Shown here piece after piece: positions 18,697-27,795 of a stretch of DNA of 64,000 nucleotides (positions are counted from its first letter, which is position 1; every line of letters starts with the position of its first letter). Source of the DNA: JABDIP01 sp965237625 (GTDB lineage: Bacteria > Pseudomonadota > Alphaproteobacteria > DSM-16000 > Inquilinaceae). The DNA is taken from NCBI GenBank assembly GCA_965237625.1, contig CBDEGD010000036.1, positions 1-64,000 on the forward strand, in the 5' to 3' direction. A model generated the notes under the pieces. That model saw only the letters and a list, made by a program, of their open reading frames with translations. It was not told the DNA's origin and did not search any database. The translations under genes were made by a program, and so were the position numbers.

Positions 18697-19119
18697 CTAC
18701 CCCTGTTTGCCGCCGGAGGACGCCATGATGATTTCCGGCTTATTCTCCAGGTATTCGGGGATCTCGCCATAGGCCTTGCGCATGGCCCAGTCTTGAAGAC
18801 GGCTATGGGGCTGTCGCCAGTCCTCCGGTTTGTCGCATTCCACGCCATCCCAGCGAAGGTCGGTAAGCGTGCGGATAAAATCTTGCCGCTCGTCAGCGGT
18901 CAGGGATCGGCCAGCAAGCAGATGCGGCAGGACCGCCCCCGCGATATCCCCGATCCTGGACGCGACGGTCGCATAGACGATAGCGACGACAACGATCAAC
19001 AGCCACTCCCACCCCTTTTCCAGGCGCAGATATTCCAGTGCATCGACAAACGAAGAAAGCCAGAATATTGCAGGCAGGCACGCGACCAATAGGATGATCC
19101 AACTGATGGATCTCCGCAT
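18697..19119 (-). CDS. Hypothetical membrane protein
   Basis: This 140-residue protein is not recognised. It has two hydrophobic segments near the N-terminus (ISWIILLVACLPAIFWLSSF, and WLLIVVVAIVYATVASRIG) and a soluble C-terminal region with conserved-looking tryptophans (RWDGVECDKPEDWRQPHSRL). ATG 19119 follows AAAGGCAGG. A longer frame to 19239 lacks a ribosome-binding site. The gene is convergent with the kinase gene. A second small membrane protein lies upstream on the same strand, so the two may form an operon. Confidence 0.55.
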   Translation of the reverse strand: MRRSISWIILLVACLPAIFWLSSFVDALEYLRLEKGWEWLLIVVVAIVYATVASRIGDIAGAVLPHLLAGRSLTADERQDFIRTLTDLRWDGVECDKPEDWRQPHSRLQDWAMRKAYGEIPEYLENKPEIIMASSGGKQG

Positions 19120-19317
19120 TCGCCTGCCTTTCTCTGCCGCCGGCGAGTTACAGCGGCGCCAGTTTCGTGACGGGCGGTCTGTTGCCCGGGCCATGTCTTC
19201 CAGATCGCCGTCTGCAATGAACTCGATGCGATGGCTCATGTCGCCACAATGAAGGGTAACCGCACGATTGCCTTCCTCAACGTCGATGCGGTCGAAGCTG
19301 TCGAGTCGAACACTGGG

Positions 19318-19641
19318 CTAGTCTTTCTTGAAGAGCCAGCCAAGGCTACCGGCTTCTATCCAGACCACGTGTACGGCCAGCACCGCCATCTCCGTATCCG
19401 ACGCCTCATAGACGAGAATTAGCGCCGCGACACACAACAGGCCGGCTAGCGCGGCCACTATGGGGGATGCCGTCCCTATGAGGACTGGAACGAGCACCAG
19501 GGCAAGCACAGCGGCCGCGAGTCCCCACAAACGAAGTGCCCGGCCCCGGCTGGCGGATTCCATTGCACCGCTGGCGGCCGGCATTGTTGATATCCAGCGG
19601 ATCAACTCGCCGGGAGGCAGCCTCTTCCTCAACTCGCTCAT
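19318..19641 (-). CDS. Hypothetical small membrane protein
   Basis: This 107-residue protein is not recognised. A cytoplasmic basic N-terminus (MSELRKRLPPGELIRW) is followed by three hydrophobic segments between residues 38 and 103. ATG 19641 has a GGGGG run about five bases upstream. It sits 200 bases upstream of another small membrane protein gene on the same strand and is divergent from ilvD. No function can be assigned. Confidence 0.5.
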   Translation of the reverse strand: MSELRKRLPPGELIRWISTMPAASGAMESASRGRALRLWGLAAAVLALVLVPVLIGTASPIVAALAGLLCVAALILVYEASDTEMAVLAVHVVWIEAGSLGWLFKKD

Positions 19642-19904
19642 TCAGCCCCCATAGTTTCAGTGCCGCCGACCGAAATTGGGAAATTATCGTAGAAAAGCTT
19701 CGTTAAGAGTTTGATTGATCCCGTCCTGTTCGCCATGGACCGCCCATCACTATCGGTACGAAGAGGCGAGGCCTAGTTGGATTGCGCAACATGACCAGCA
19801 GCGTCAGATGCATGCCGCCCATGCCACACGGGCCATGGAAAGTATGAGGATTGCGGGCTAGTCTGCCCGCCGACGGCAAAAAACACCGCATCCAGGGGGA
19901 ACGC

Positions 19905-21647
19905 ATGCCACTCGAAACACCGGCCGGCAAAGGCAAATTCGACAAATCCAAGCTGCCGAGCCGGCATGTCTCTGTCGGGCCGGACAAGGCGCCGCACCGT
20001 TCCTACTATTACGCCATGGGGCTGACCGAGGATGAGATCGCCCAGCCTTTCGTGGGCGTGGCGACCTGCTGGAATGAGGCGGCGCCCTGCAATATCTCCC
20101 TGTCCCGGCAGGCCCAGGTTGTCAAGACCGGCGTCAAGACCGGCGGCGGCACCCCGCGTGAGTTCACCACCATCACCGTGACCGACGGTATCGCCATGGG
20201 TCATGCCGGCATGAAATCCTCGCTGATCTCCCGCGAGGCCATCGCGGACTCGGTCGAGCTGACCATGCGTGGCCATTGCTACGATGCACTGGTCGGCCTT
20301 GCCGGCTGCGACAAATCCCTGCCGGGCATGATGATGGTGATGGTGCGGTTGAACGTTCCCAGCGTGTTCATGTATGGCGGATCGATCCTGCCCGGCCGAT
20401 TCAAGGGCCGGGACGTCACGGTGCAGGACGTGTTCGAGGCGGTCGGCGCCCATTCCTCCGGCAATATGAGCGACGAAGACCTGCACGCCCTGGAATGCGT
20501 GGCCTGCCCCAGTGCGGGCTCCTGCGGCGGCCAGTTCACCGCCAACACCATGGCCTGCGTGTCAGAGGCGATGGGACTGGCGCTGCCCGGCTCGGCCGGC
20601 GCGCCGGCACCCTATGAGTCCCGCGACCAATACGCCGAAGCGTCCGGCCGGGCGGTGATGAACCTGCTGAAGTTGAACCTGCGGCCCCGCGACATCGTCA
20701 CCCGCAAGGCGCTGGAGAACGCGGCAACGATCGTCGCTGCCTCCGGCGGCTCGACCAATGCCGGGCTGCATCTGCCGGCCATCGCCCATGAGGCGGGGAT
20801 CGATCTCGACCTGCATGAGGTCGCCGAGATCTTCAAGAAAACCCCCTACATCGCCGATCTGAAACCCGGCGGACGCTACGTCGCCAAGGATCTGTTCGAG
20901 GTCGGCGGCGTGCAGGTGCTGATGAAGGCGCTGCTGGATGGCGGCTATCTCCACGGCGACTGTATCACCGTCACCGGCAAGACCATCGCCGAGAACCTCG
21001 CCGATACGGTCTTCCCGACCGACCAGGACGTGGTGCTGCCGACCAGCAAGCCCCTGAGCCCGACCGGTGGTGTCGTCGGCCTGCGCGGCAACCTCGCTCC
21101 GCAAGGTGCGATCGTGAAAGTCGCGGGCATGAAGAACCTACGGTTCAGCGGCCCGGCCCGGTGCTTCGACAGCGAGGAGGAGGCCTTCGCCGCCGTGGAG
21201 CGCAGCGACTACAAGGCCGGCGAGGTGATCGTCATCCGCTATGAGGGTCCCCGTGGCGGGCCCGGCATGCGTGAGATGCTGTCGACCACCGCGGCAATCT
21301 ATGGCCAGGGCATGGGCGACAAGGTCGCCCTGATCACCGATGGCCGGTTCTCCGGCGCCACCCGTGGCTTCTGCATTGGCCATGTGGGTCCGGAAGCGGC
21401 GGTCGGCGGCCCGATCGGCCTGCTGAAGGATGGCGACATCATCACCATCGATGCAGAGGCCGGCACCATCGACGTGGCCCTCTCCGACGAGGAGATGGCG
21501 GAACGCCGCAAGGGTTGGAAACCCCGCCAGCACGATTACCAATCCGGCGCCCTGTGGAAATACGCCCAGCAGGTCGGCGATGCGGAGAAGGGGGCAGTGA
21601 CCCATCCCGGCGGCGGCGCGGAGACCCATTGCTACGCGGATATTTGA
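19905..21647 (+). CDS. ilvD: Dihydroxy-acid dehydratase
   Basis: This 580-residue enzyme dehydrates 2,3-dihydroxy-isovalerate and 2,3-dihydroxy-methylvalerate in valine and isoleucine synthesis. The iron-sulfur cysteines appear in ATCWNEAAPCN, GLAGCDKSLPGM and CPSAGSCGGQFTANTM, and the C-terminal DGRFSGATRGFCIGHVGPEA signature is intact. ATG 19905 follows AGGGGG, and the longer frame from 19851 is unsupported. It stands alone, without other ilv genes nearby, which is common in alphaproteobacteria. A sugar-acid dehydratase role (EDD or xylonate type) is less likely, given the C-terminal sequence. Confidence 0.92.
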   Translation: MPLETPAGKGKFDKSKLPSRHVSVGPDKAPHRSYYYAMGLTEDEIAQPFVGVATCWNEAAPCNISLSRQAQVVKTGVKTGGGTPREFTTITVTDGIAMGHAGMKSSLISREAIADSVELTMRGHCYDALVGLAGCDKSLPGMMMVMVRLNVPSVFMYGGSILPGRFKGRDVTVQDVFEAVGAHSSGNMSDEDLHALECVACPSAGSCGGQFTANTMACVSEAMGLALPGSAGAPAPYESRDQYAEASGRAVMNLLKLNLRPRDIVTRKALENAATIVAASGGSTNAGLHLPAIAHEAGIDLDLHEVAEIFKKTPYIADLKPGGRYVAKDLFEVGGVQVLMKALLDGGYLHGDCITVTGKTIAENLADTVFPTDQDVVLPTSKPLSPTGGVVGLRGNLAPQGAIVKVAGMKNLRFSGPARCFDSEEEAFAAVERSDYKAGEVIVIRYEGPRGGPGMREMLSTTAAIYGQGMGDKVALITDGRFSGATRGFCIGHVGPEAAVGGPIGLLKDGDIITIDAEAGTIDVALSDEEMAERRKGWKPRQHDYQSGALWKYAQQVGDAEKGAVTHPGGGAETHCYADI

Positions 21648-21737
21648 GGGGGCAGTAGTGCTCGGTTGGTCGGATCTGTAAGGTCCAGTGGCGGGACCTA
21701 AGGCGGCAAGTCTCGGTCTCGTCCCGTTCCCCCTATC

Positions 21738-21815
21738 AATTGTCATTCCCGCGAAGGCGGGAATCCAGGGAATGTCGGGAACAGCTGGATTCCCGCCTTC
21801 GCGGGAATGACAATT
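21738..21815. repeat. 31-base inverted repeat, REP/MITE-like
   Basis: Arms 21738-21768 and 21785-21815 are perfect 31-base complements around a 16-base spacer. Each arm itself contains a hairpin (TTCCCGCGAAGGCGGGAA). The core TGTCATTCCCGC is shared with the element at 54471-54498, so it is a dispersed family. It lies between the convergent ilvD and SnoaL-like genes. Confidence 0.85.
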
Positions 21816-21884
21816 AAAGGTAGTCGACTGAGCGCCCGAAATTTCTCGGTCGGTGCGCCGCTTTCACCGACCCGCCGCACCCCC

Positions 21885-22352
21885 TCACCGATGCGCCTCA
21901 CCGCCGCCGCCGTAATCGGCGCCCGTAAGCCCACCGGCGGAGGCGGCCATGGTCTCGGCGCCGGGTACGATGTCGGTGTTCTGCGCCGCAGCGATGCTCC
22001 AGCCATCGCCGGAGCGTCGCAGAACCAGAAGCATCATGCCGCGACGGGGCTCCAGCACCGTGTCGTCCGGCGCGCGCTGCCCTTCCATCCGCCACAGCCC
22101 GTGAACCGTCGCGGTGTCGGCGCCGAGATGCTTCACCGAGGCGTTCTCCAGGGTGATCCGGGTGTCGCGGAAAAAGCGCTTCAGGGCGTAGTCATGGGCC
22201 TTTTCGATTGACCGCCGTCGGCGCCACCAGATGCCGACGACGTTGACGAAGTCGGCGTCCTCGTCGAAAAGCGCCGCCAGCGCCGTGGCATCGCGGCCGT
22301 TCCACGCGGCCATGAATTGCTCCAGAGCCGCCTTGGGCTCGGGGATCAGCAT
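21885..22352 (-). CDS. SnoaL-like (DUF4440/SgcJ-type) protein
   Basis: This 155-residue protein has the cone-shaped NTF2/SnoaL-like fold pattern: a helical N-terminus (ALEQFMAAWNGRDATALAAL), an FDEDADFVNVVGIWWRRR strand region, then ITLENASVKHLGADTATVHG and a final strand with WSIAAAQNTDI. Such proteins act as small hydrolases, isomerases or ligand binders, and no specific substrate is indicated. ATG 22352 has GGAG nine bases upstream. ATG 22385 would add 11 residues. It is divergent from the GNAT gene. Confidence 0.75.
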   Translation of the reverse strand: MLIPEPKAALEQFMAAWNGRDATALAALFDEDADFVNVVGIWWRRRRSIEKAHDYALKRFFRDTRITLENASVKHLGADTATVHGLWRMEGQRAPDDTVLEPRRGMMLLVLRRSGDGWSIAAAQNTDIVPGAETMAASAGGLTGADYGGGGEAHR

Positions 22353-22499
22353 CCTGGCATTCTCCGGGCAGGTGGCGACAGCCATGGGCGTCGAATGCGG
22401 TCTCTTTCCATATCGAAGGTCCTTGCCGATGTCGGTTCGGGCTGCGAGTTTCCCATGTCGGCGGCTCGACGACAGGACAAATCCATCGAGGCATCCCTG

Positions 22500-22958
22500 A
22501 TGACGGCTCCGGCGTTCGAAATCCGGCCATTCAGTCCCGCTGACCGCACGCGCTGCGCGGCCATCTATATCGCTGCGCGCCGTGTCGCGTTTCCCTGGAT
22601 GCCGGCTGATCAGTTCTCGGTCGACGACTTCATCCGCGACACGACCGATGAAAAAATCACCGTCGCGGAGGGGCATATCGACGGTGGCGCCATCCAGGTG
22701 CTGGGATTCGCCTCGATCTACGCACCCGGGCAATTCATTCATCACCTGTATATCGACCCGGCGTGCCGCCGGCGCGGGATCGGCCGGGCGCTGTCACAGC
22801 ACGTGCTCGCCTCGTCAACCAGGCCCTGGCGCCTGAAATGCGTCGTCGCCAATGTGCCGGCGATGGCGTTCTATCGATCCGAGGGATGGGTGGAGGAGGG
22901 GGGCGGTGAAGACGGTATGGGGCCGTACAAGACCCTCCGCTACGACCACACAGCCTGA
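22500..22958 (+). CDS. GNAT-family N-acetyltransferase
   Basis: This 152-residue protein has the acetyl-CoA binding core of the GNAT family: beta-4 HHLYIDPACRRRGIGRAL, where the RRRGIGRA pyrophosphate loop is diagnostic, then the beta-5 to alpha-4 region LKCVVANVPAMAFYRSEGW. The C-terminus resembles the RimI/YhbS-type small acetyltransferases. The substrate is unknown. ATG 22500 is selected because upstream in-frame sequence overlaps the divergent gene and lacks homology. Confidence 0.85.
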   Translation: MTAPAFEIRPFSPADRTRCAAIYIAARRVAFPWMPADQFSVDDFIRDTTDEKITVAEGHIDGGAIQVLGFASIYAPGQFIHHLYIDPACRRRGIGRALSQHVLASSTRPWRLKCVVANVPAMAFYRSEGWVEEGGGEDGMGPYKTLRYDHTA

Positions 22959-22969
22959 TCGCGCGTGAC

Positions 22970-23782
22970 CTAGGCCGTTCCGGCCAATGGCGGCACACTT
23001 ATGTCGGCATTGGCCTGTGACTGTTGTGCAATTCCAGACCTATTGGGCTCGGTGGCGACGAAATGCGAGAAGACGAAGGACAGGAATCCGCCGACCACGG
23101 CGAGCTGCACGAACATCGCGATGGCGGCCAAGAGTTCGAGCGGACGGGCAACCCACCAATCCGCGCCACGGCCCGTGGCGATCTCCGCCGCGGCGGTCAG
23201 GCTGGCCGATATCACCATGGGCGGGGCCGAGCAGACGATCACACCCATGAACAGCCGCCACGTATTGCCCTTGGTCAAGGACCAGGATCGCTTCAGGCCA
23301 AATTCCCGCAGCCCAAGCGCGATGCCGGGGAACACCAGGATCAGCCGATTGATCGATACGGCGATCGCCAGAAACACCGCGGCGAGTACAAAGATCGCCG
23401 CTTTCTGTGGTTCGTCCGGGCTGACATGCCGGATTGTCATCATCGCGATGACCGGAATGTAGATCATCACCAGCATGGCGATTCCGAGTCCGAGGTAGCG
23501 CGTCTCTCGCCATCCGAACAGCGCGGTCCTGGGTGCGCCGTTCTGCTCGGCGATCGCCCGGTGCCAGGCCACGAGCACGGCCGTGCCGGCCACCATCATG
23601 ACGATCTCACCGAGGTGACCGAGGACCGAAATGCCGGCCTTGGCCGCCAGGATCGGGGCCAGGGTGGCGCCCGCATACGCTACGAGGAACCACAGCCAAC
23701 CGACGCGCACCAGCAGCGGAAAATGCTGGATGGCGAAACGGTAGCTCTGGGCGACCGTGCGTCGGAGCGGCAGGATGCTCAT
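22970..23782 (-). CDS. Hypothetical multi-pass membrane protein
   Basis: This 270-residue inner-membrane protein has about six hydrophobic segments. The central part resembles glycerophosphoryl-diester-phosphodiesterase membrane-domain or DUF975-like integral proteins (WSLTKGNTWRLFMGVIVCSA is a typical segment), but I cannot assign a family with certainty. The start at 23782 gives a short basic cytoplasmic N-terminus (MSILPLRRTVAQSYRFAIQH). It is convergent with the GNAT gene, ending 11 bases from it. Three more small membrane or DNA-repair genes lie upstream on the same strand. Confidence 0.65.
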   Translation of the reverse strand: MSILPLRRTVAQSYRFAIQHFPLLVRVGWLWFLVAYAGATLAPILAAKAGISVLGHLGEIVMMVAGTAVLVAWHRAIAEQNGAPRTALFGWRETRYLGLGIAMLVMIYIPVIAMMTIRHVSPDEPQKAAIFVLAAVFLAIAVSINRLILVFPGIALGLREFGLKRSWSLTKGNTWRLFMGVIVCSAPPMVISASLTAAAEIATGRGADWWVARPLELLAAIAMFVQLAVVGGFLSFVFSHFVATEPNRSGIAQQSQANADISVPPLAGTA

Positions 23783-23842
23783 GCGCGTCAGTTTCGCAGC
23801 GCGGAATTTACAATCGTTTAACGAATGACGTTTATGCGGCGC

Positions 23843-24133
23843 TCAACCATCTGGCAATTTGGACCGCGCCCGGCGGACGATCCGGCCTCCCCAGACGATC
23901 AATCCAAGGCCCATTATCGCCGGGAACGCGCCGAAGAACAGCATGGTGAAGAACCATCCGACAAACTGGATTCCGGAATCCGCCGTGACGATCAGATAGA
24001 GGCTGATCCCTACCGTCACGGCGAAGACCAGTGCGCCGAGAACGGTCACCCCCCAACCGGTGATGAGTCCAATCGTCACCGGATTACCGGCCGGCGCCGA
24101 CGTCTCACCCGAAGCGGAGCCGGACTCAGTCAT
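23843..24133 (-). CDS. Hypothetical small membrane protein
   Basis: This 96-residue protein has two transmembrane segments (IGLITGWGVTVLGALVFAVT and FVGWFFTMLFFGAFPAIMG), a Ser/Gly-rich N-terminus and a basic C-terminal tail. ATG 24133 follows GAAGGATT, and its first bases overlap the stop of the preceding gene, showing translational coupling. It resembles its neighbour at 24126-24407 in size, topology and the FP-A-I/L-G-G/F-V motif near the second helix, so the two may be diverged duplicates. Function unknown. Confidence 0.6.
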   Translation of the reverse strand: MTESGSASGETSAPAGNPVTIGLITGWGVTVLGALVFAVTVGISLYLIVTADSGIQFVGWFFTMLFFGAFPAIMGLGLIVWGGRIVRRARSKLPDG

Positions 24134-24407
24134 GGGCAATCCTTCGTTGCAGCCGCCGCAGCAGCCAGATGCCGATGCCCAGCACGACGAAGCCGATCAG
24201 CGCCGGCACGCCGCCCAGCAGCACGTAATACAGCAGCCAGTGCACATTATCCGGATTCGACATGTCGTTGCTCAGGAAGATCGCCAGGCCCAGGAACATC
24301 GAGACGCCGCCGCAGAGTGCGGCGATCAGCCCGCCAACCGTGATCAGTGTCCAAGCCAGCCATGCGTTTGGTCGCTTGGCGGGTGTGCGGATTTCGGACT
24401 GGCTCAT
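24126..24407 (-). CDS. Hypothetical small membrane protein
   Basis: This 93-residue protein has two transmembrane segments (WTLITVGGLIAALCGGVSMF, then LLYYVLLGGVPALIGFVVLG) and a basic C-terminus (RRLQRRIAHD). Its start overlaps the xthA stop by four bases and its stop overlaps the next small gene, so the three form a tight operon. Similarity in layout to the following gene suggests an ancient duplication. Function unknown. Confidence 0.6.
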   Translation of the reverse strand: MSQSEIRTPAKRPNAWLAWTLITVGGLIAALCGGVSMFLGLAIFLSNDMSNPDNVHWLLYYVLLGGVPALIGFVVLGIGIWLLRRLQRRIAHD

Positions 24408-25180
24408 GAGTCCCGTAGCGTCACGACGACCGGCGTATGGTCCGACGCCTTGTCCCGGCCGCGCGGTTCGCGGTCGATCACGCAGGCCTCCAGCCGGTCG
24501 GCCGCCTGGGGCGACAGCAGGAAATGGTCGATGCGGATGCCATTGTCCAAATCCCAGCCGCGGCGCTGGTAATCCCAGAAGCTGAAGGCGCCGCCACCCG
24601 AATGCAGAGCGCGGTAAGCCTCCACGACGCCGAGGTTCAGGATTGTCCGGTAGGCGCGACGGGTCTCCTGCCGGTACAGCGCGTCATCTGCCCAGGCGGC
24701 CGGGTCGTAACAATCCTCGTCCGCCGGAATGACATTGTAGTCGCCGCCAAACGCAAAGGGCTGACCGGTTTCCAGCAACGCCTCGATGCGATCTTGCAGT
24801 CGCTTCATCCAGGCCAGCTTGTACGGGTATTTCGGACTGTCCACGGGGTTGCCGTTGGGCAAATAGAGGCATGCCACCCGCAGATCGTCGACCTCCGCCT
24901 CCAGATAGCGCGCCTGCGCGTCCTCGGGATCGCCGGGCAGGGCGCCCAGGATCAGCTCGTGGGGCCGCTTCGACAGGAAGGCGACGCCGTTGTAGCTCTT
25001 CTGGCCGGCGATCGAGACGTTGTAGCCAAGGTCCTCGATCGCCTCTCCGGGAAAGCCGGACGCCTCGCACTTTATCTCCTGCAACAGGGCGATGTCCGGT
25101 GCGGCCGACGCCAACCAATCCAGCACATTGGGCAGCCGGGCCTTAATCGAATTGACGTTCCAGGTGGCGATGGTGGGCAT
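24404..25180 (-). CDS. xthA: Exodeoxyribonuclease III
   Basis: This 258-residue enzyme is a class II AP endonuclease and 3'-exonuclease for base-excision repair. The EEP-fold catalytic motifs are intact: WNVNSIKAR near the start, LLQEIKCE with the metal-binding Glu, GGDYNVIP with Asp and Asn, and SDHTPVVV with the catalytic His. The length matches the family. The gene is followed, with a four-base overlap, by two small membrane proteins, which is an unexplained pairing. Confidence 0.93.
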   Translation of the reverse strand: MPTIATWNVNSIKARLPNVLDWLASAAPDIALLQEIKCEASGFPGEAIEDLGYNVSIAGQKSYNGVAFLSKRPHELILGALPGDPEDAQARYLEAEVDDLRVACLYLPNGNPVDSPKYPYKLAWMKRLQDRIEALLETGQPFAFGGDYNVIPADEDCYDPAAWADDALYRQETRRAYRTILNLGVVEAYRALHSGGGAFSFWDYQRRGWDLDNGIRIDHFLLSPQAADRLEACVIDREPRGRDKASDHTPVVVTLRDS

Positions 25181-25286
25181 ATCGGGGAGGTCCGGGCGGT
25201 GACGTGTTCGGTTCCGTCATCATGCCGGGATTCGCCGTCGCCTACTAGCTATGCGCGATCAGCCATGGCTAGCCATACTTCGTCGA

Positions 25287-25631
25287 TCAGATCGCGAAGG
25301 AGCTGCCGCAGCCGCAGGAGGAGGTGGCGTTGGGATTGCGGATCTGGAAGGACGAGCCGATCAGCTCCTCGACGAAGTCGATCTCCGAGCCGGCCAGCAG
25401 GTCGAGGGAGATCTCGTCGATGACCACGGAGACGCCGTCGCGCTGAAAGGTGCGGTCTTCGTCGCGTACCGTATCGTCGAAGCTGAAGCCATACTGAAAT
25501 CCGGAACAGCCGCCGCCGGACACCGATACGCGCAGCATCAGGCCCTCACCGGACTCGGCCTTGATCAGTTCCGCGACCTGCTTTGCGGCGGATTCGGTGA
25601 TGGCCAGTTGCCTTGGGCTGTCGTCGGGCAT
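25287..25631 (-). CDS. erpA: Iron-sulfur cluster insertion protein ErpA
   Basis: This 114-residue A-type carrier transfers iron-sulfur clusters to target enzymes. The three cluster cysteines are present in GGGCSGFQYGF and SSCGCGSSF, and the protein ends shortly after, as in ErpA and IscA. ATG 25631 follows GGCGGA. A position near dgt is typical of alphaproteobacteria, although here a divergent globin gene lies between them. Confidence 0.92.
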   Translation of the reverse strand: MPDDSPRQLAITESAAKQVAELIKAESGEGLMLRVSVSGGGCSGFQYGFSFDDTVRDEDRTFQRDGVSVVIDEISLDLLAGSEIDFVEELIGSSFQIRNPNATSSCGCGSSFAI

Positions 25632-25925
25632 TATTCCGCCGTCCATTCTCGGTGCCACGATTGGAACCGACATCATATCACAGTCATGTAGTCATCGGCA
25701 GGCCGTTGTAAAAGGGTGACGGGGTCAAAGAGTGACTGGCGGCGATGAGAAAACGTGGCTCCATAGGGCTGCATTTCCGGCGCGACGGCATCTTGCCTTT
25801 CGCCTAACGGTGGTATTCCTGTGATAACCGGCGCCAATAATCCGGGCACCAAAGCCCATGTGCATCGCAGACATCCGCTAATCCGCCGTAGCAATACCGG
25901 TCCAAATACGAAGGGGGCAACCGTC

Positions 25926-26354
25926 ATGACTCCGGAACAAAATGAAATCGTGCAAGAGACGTGGTCTCGCGTCGCGCCGATAGCCGACACGGCCGCAAAA
26001 CTCTTCTACGACCGACTCTTCGAAATCGATCCGACGACGCGGTCGCTGTTCAAGGCTGAAAACCTGCCCGAACAGCGGCGAAAGCTCATGCAGACGTTGG
26101 ACCAGTTGGTCAAGGGGCTCGATCGTCTCGAGGACCTTGTGCCGACGATCGAGGAGTTGGGCCGCCGCCATGTGCGATATGGCGTTCGCGACGCCCACTA
26201 CGATACCGTTGGCGCGGCGCTGCTGTGGACTCTCGAGCAGGGATTGGGGGCGCATTGGACGCCTGAAGCCCAGGCCGCCTGGACGGATGTCTATACCCTG
26301 ACCGCCGGCGTCATGCGCAATGCCGCGGGCGAAGGCCCGACCGCCGCAGCCTGA
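25926..26354 (+). CDS. Single-domain bacterial globin
   Basis: This 142-residue protein has the globin fold of the flavohaemoglobin/hemin-receptor group without the reductase domain. The probable proximal haem ligand is His 82 in GRRHVRYGVRDAHY, and Tyr 28 (KLFYDRLFEIDP) matches the B10 tyrosine typical of NO-reactive globins. ATG 25926 follows GAAGGGGG. It may bind or detoxify nitric oxide or oxygen, and the reductase partner is not evident nearby. It stands alone between divergent erpA and co-directional dgt. Confidence 0.85.
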   Translation: MTPEQNEIVQETWSRVAPIADTAAKLFYDRLFEIDPTTRSLFKAENLPEQRRKLMQTLDQLVKGLDRLEDLVPTIEELGRRHVRYGVRDAHYDTVGAALLWTLEQGLGAHWTPEAQAAWTDVYTLTAGVMRNAAGEGPTAAA

Positions 26355-26422
26355 AGGGCGCTTCCGAGGGTCTGCATTTCCCGGCCGTTGCAACAGGCCA
26401 TGACGCTGCCTACCTTGCGGCC

Positions 26423-27577
26423 ATGCATGCGCCGTTCGCCAGTGATCCCGCCAAAAGCCGGGGCCGATTGCATCCGGAAGCGGAGAGCCCGACCCGATCT
26501 CCGTTTCAGCGCGATCGGGATCGCATCCTGCATTCCGGCGCCTTTCGCAAGCTGAAGCACAAGACCCAGGTCTTCGTGTATCACGAGGGAGACTATTACC
26601 GCACCCGGCTGACCCACAGTCTGGAAGTGGCGCAGATCGCCCGCTCGATCGCCCGATGCCTGGGACTCGACGAGGACCTGGCCGAAGCCCTCTCCCTGGC
26701 ACATGACCTCGGTCACACGCCGTTCGGTCATGCCGGCGAAGAGGCGCTGGATGCGGCAATGGCGCCCCATGGCGGCTTTCGCCACAACGATCAGACGCTG
26801 CGAGTAGTCACCTATCTGGAACAGCGTTATGCCGAGTTCGACGGGTTGAACCTGACTTGGGAGACACTGGAAGGTCTGGCCAAGCACAACGGTCCGGCGC
26901 TGCCCTGCCCACCGGGCGAGACACTCCCCCCGACACTGTCGGCGCTGGCCGCCGAGACCGATCTGCTGCTGGACAGGCAGGCCGGGGCGGAGGCCCAGGT
27001 CGCCGCCATTGCCGACGGTGTCGCCTACAACAATCATGATATCGACGACGGTGTTCGGGCGGGCCTGTTCGACCTGGACGATCTGAAGGACCTGCCGGTG
27101 ATCGGCGAGATCGTCGCGAGCGTCGAGGACCGGTATCCGGGGTTGGAGCACCGCCGGTTGATTCACGAGTCGATCCGCCGGCTGATCGACAGCATGGTGA
27201 GCGACCTCCTGGAGGAGAGCGGCGTTCGGCTTGCCGCGCTGGCGCCGAAATCCGCCGACGATATCCGCAACGCCGAAGAGCCCGTTATGGCCTTCGGCCC
27301 GGCTATGGAACGGCATGACAGGGCCTTGCGCGCGTTCCTCTTTGCCCGGATGTATCGCCATGACGATGTCAACCGGGAGACGGCCAGGGCGCGGACAATC
27401 GTGGCCGATTTGTTCGCGGCATTCATGGAGCGGCCGACCTTGCTGCCGGCCGAGTGGCAGCAGGCGGCAAATACCACCGAATCGGCGGTTTTGGCTCGGC
27501 TTGTCGCCGACTATATCGCCGGGATGACGGACCGGTATGCGATGACGGAACACCGCCGGCTGCTCCCGAACGGGTGA
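26423..27577 (+). CDS. dgt: dGTPase-like HD-domain triphosphohydrolase
   Basis: This 384-residue protein is of the Dgt family, which hydrolyses dNTPs to deoxynucleoside and triphosphate. The HD metal site is seen as RLTHSLEVAQIARSIA and LAHDLGHTPFGHAGE, with a further conserved NNHDIDDGVRAGL. Length and C-terminal region fit the short (non-E. coli) subgroup usual in alphaproteobacteria. In many relatives argS follows directly, but here it does not. Confidence 0.9.
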   Translation: MHAPFASDPAKSRGRLHPEAESPTRSPFQRDRDRILHSGAFRKLKHKTQVFVYHEGDYYRTRLTHSLEVAQIARSIARCLGLDEDLAEALSLAHDLGHTPFGHAGEEALDAAMAPHGGFRHNDQTLRVVTYLEQRYAEFDGLNLTWETLEGLAKHNGPALPCPPGETLPPTLSALAAETDLLLDRQAGAEAQVAAIADGVAYNNHDIDDGVRAGLFDLDDLKDLPVIGEIVASVEDRYPGLEHRRLIHESIRRLIDSMVSDLLEESGVRLAALAPKSADDIRNAEEPVMAFGPAMERHDRALRAFLFARMYRHDDVNRETARARTIVADLFAAFMERPTLLPAEWQQAANTTESAVLARLVADYIAGMTDRYAMTEHRRLLPNG

Positions 27578-27795
27578 GAAAAATGATAGAATTTCAGCCC
27601 TCTATAAGGATTTATTAACATTTGGATAAAATAAATAGCAGTGGCTGCATGTACCGGCTGCACAACGGTGCCCGGAAATCCTTGGCCAGTGCCGGGCCAT
27701 CTGGTAATCTCGGTCGAAAGGTTATAGGTCGACCTTGGGTGTTTTGACCGATCAACCGTGTCCTGAGCGACAGACGGAAAAGAGGCCCCTAGACA

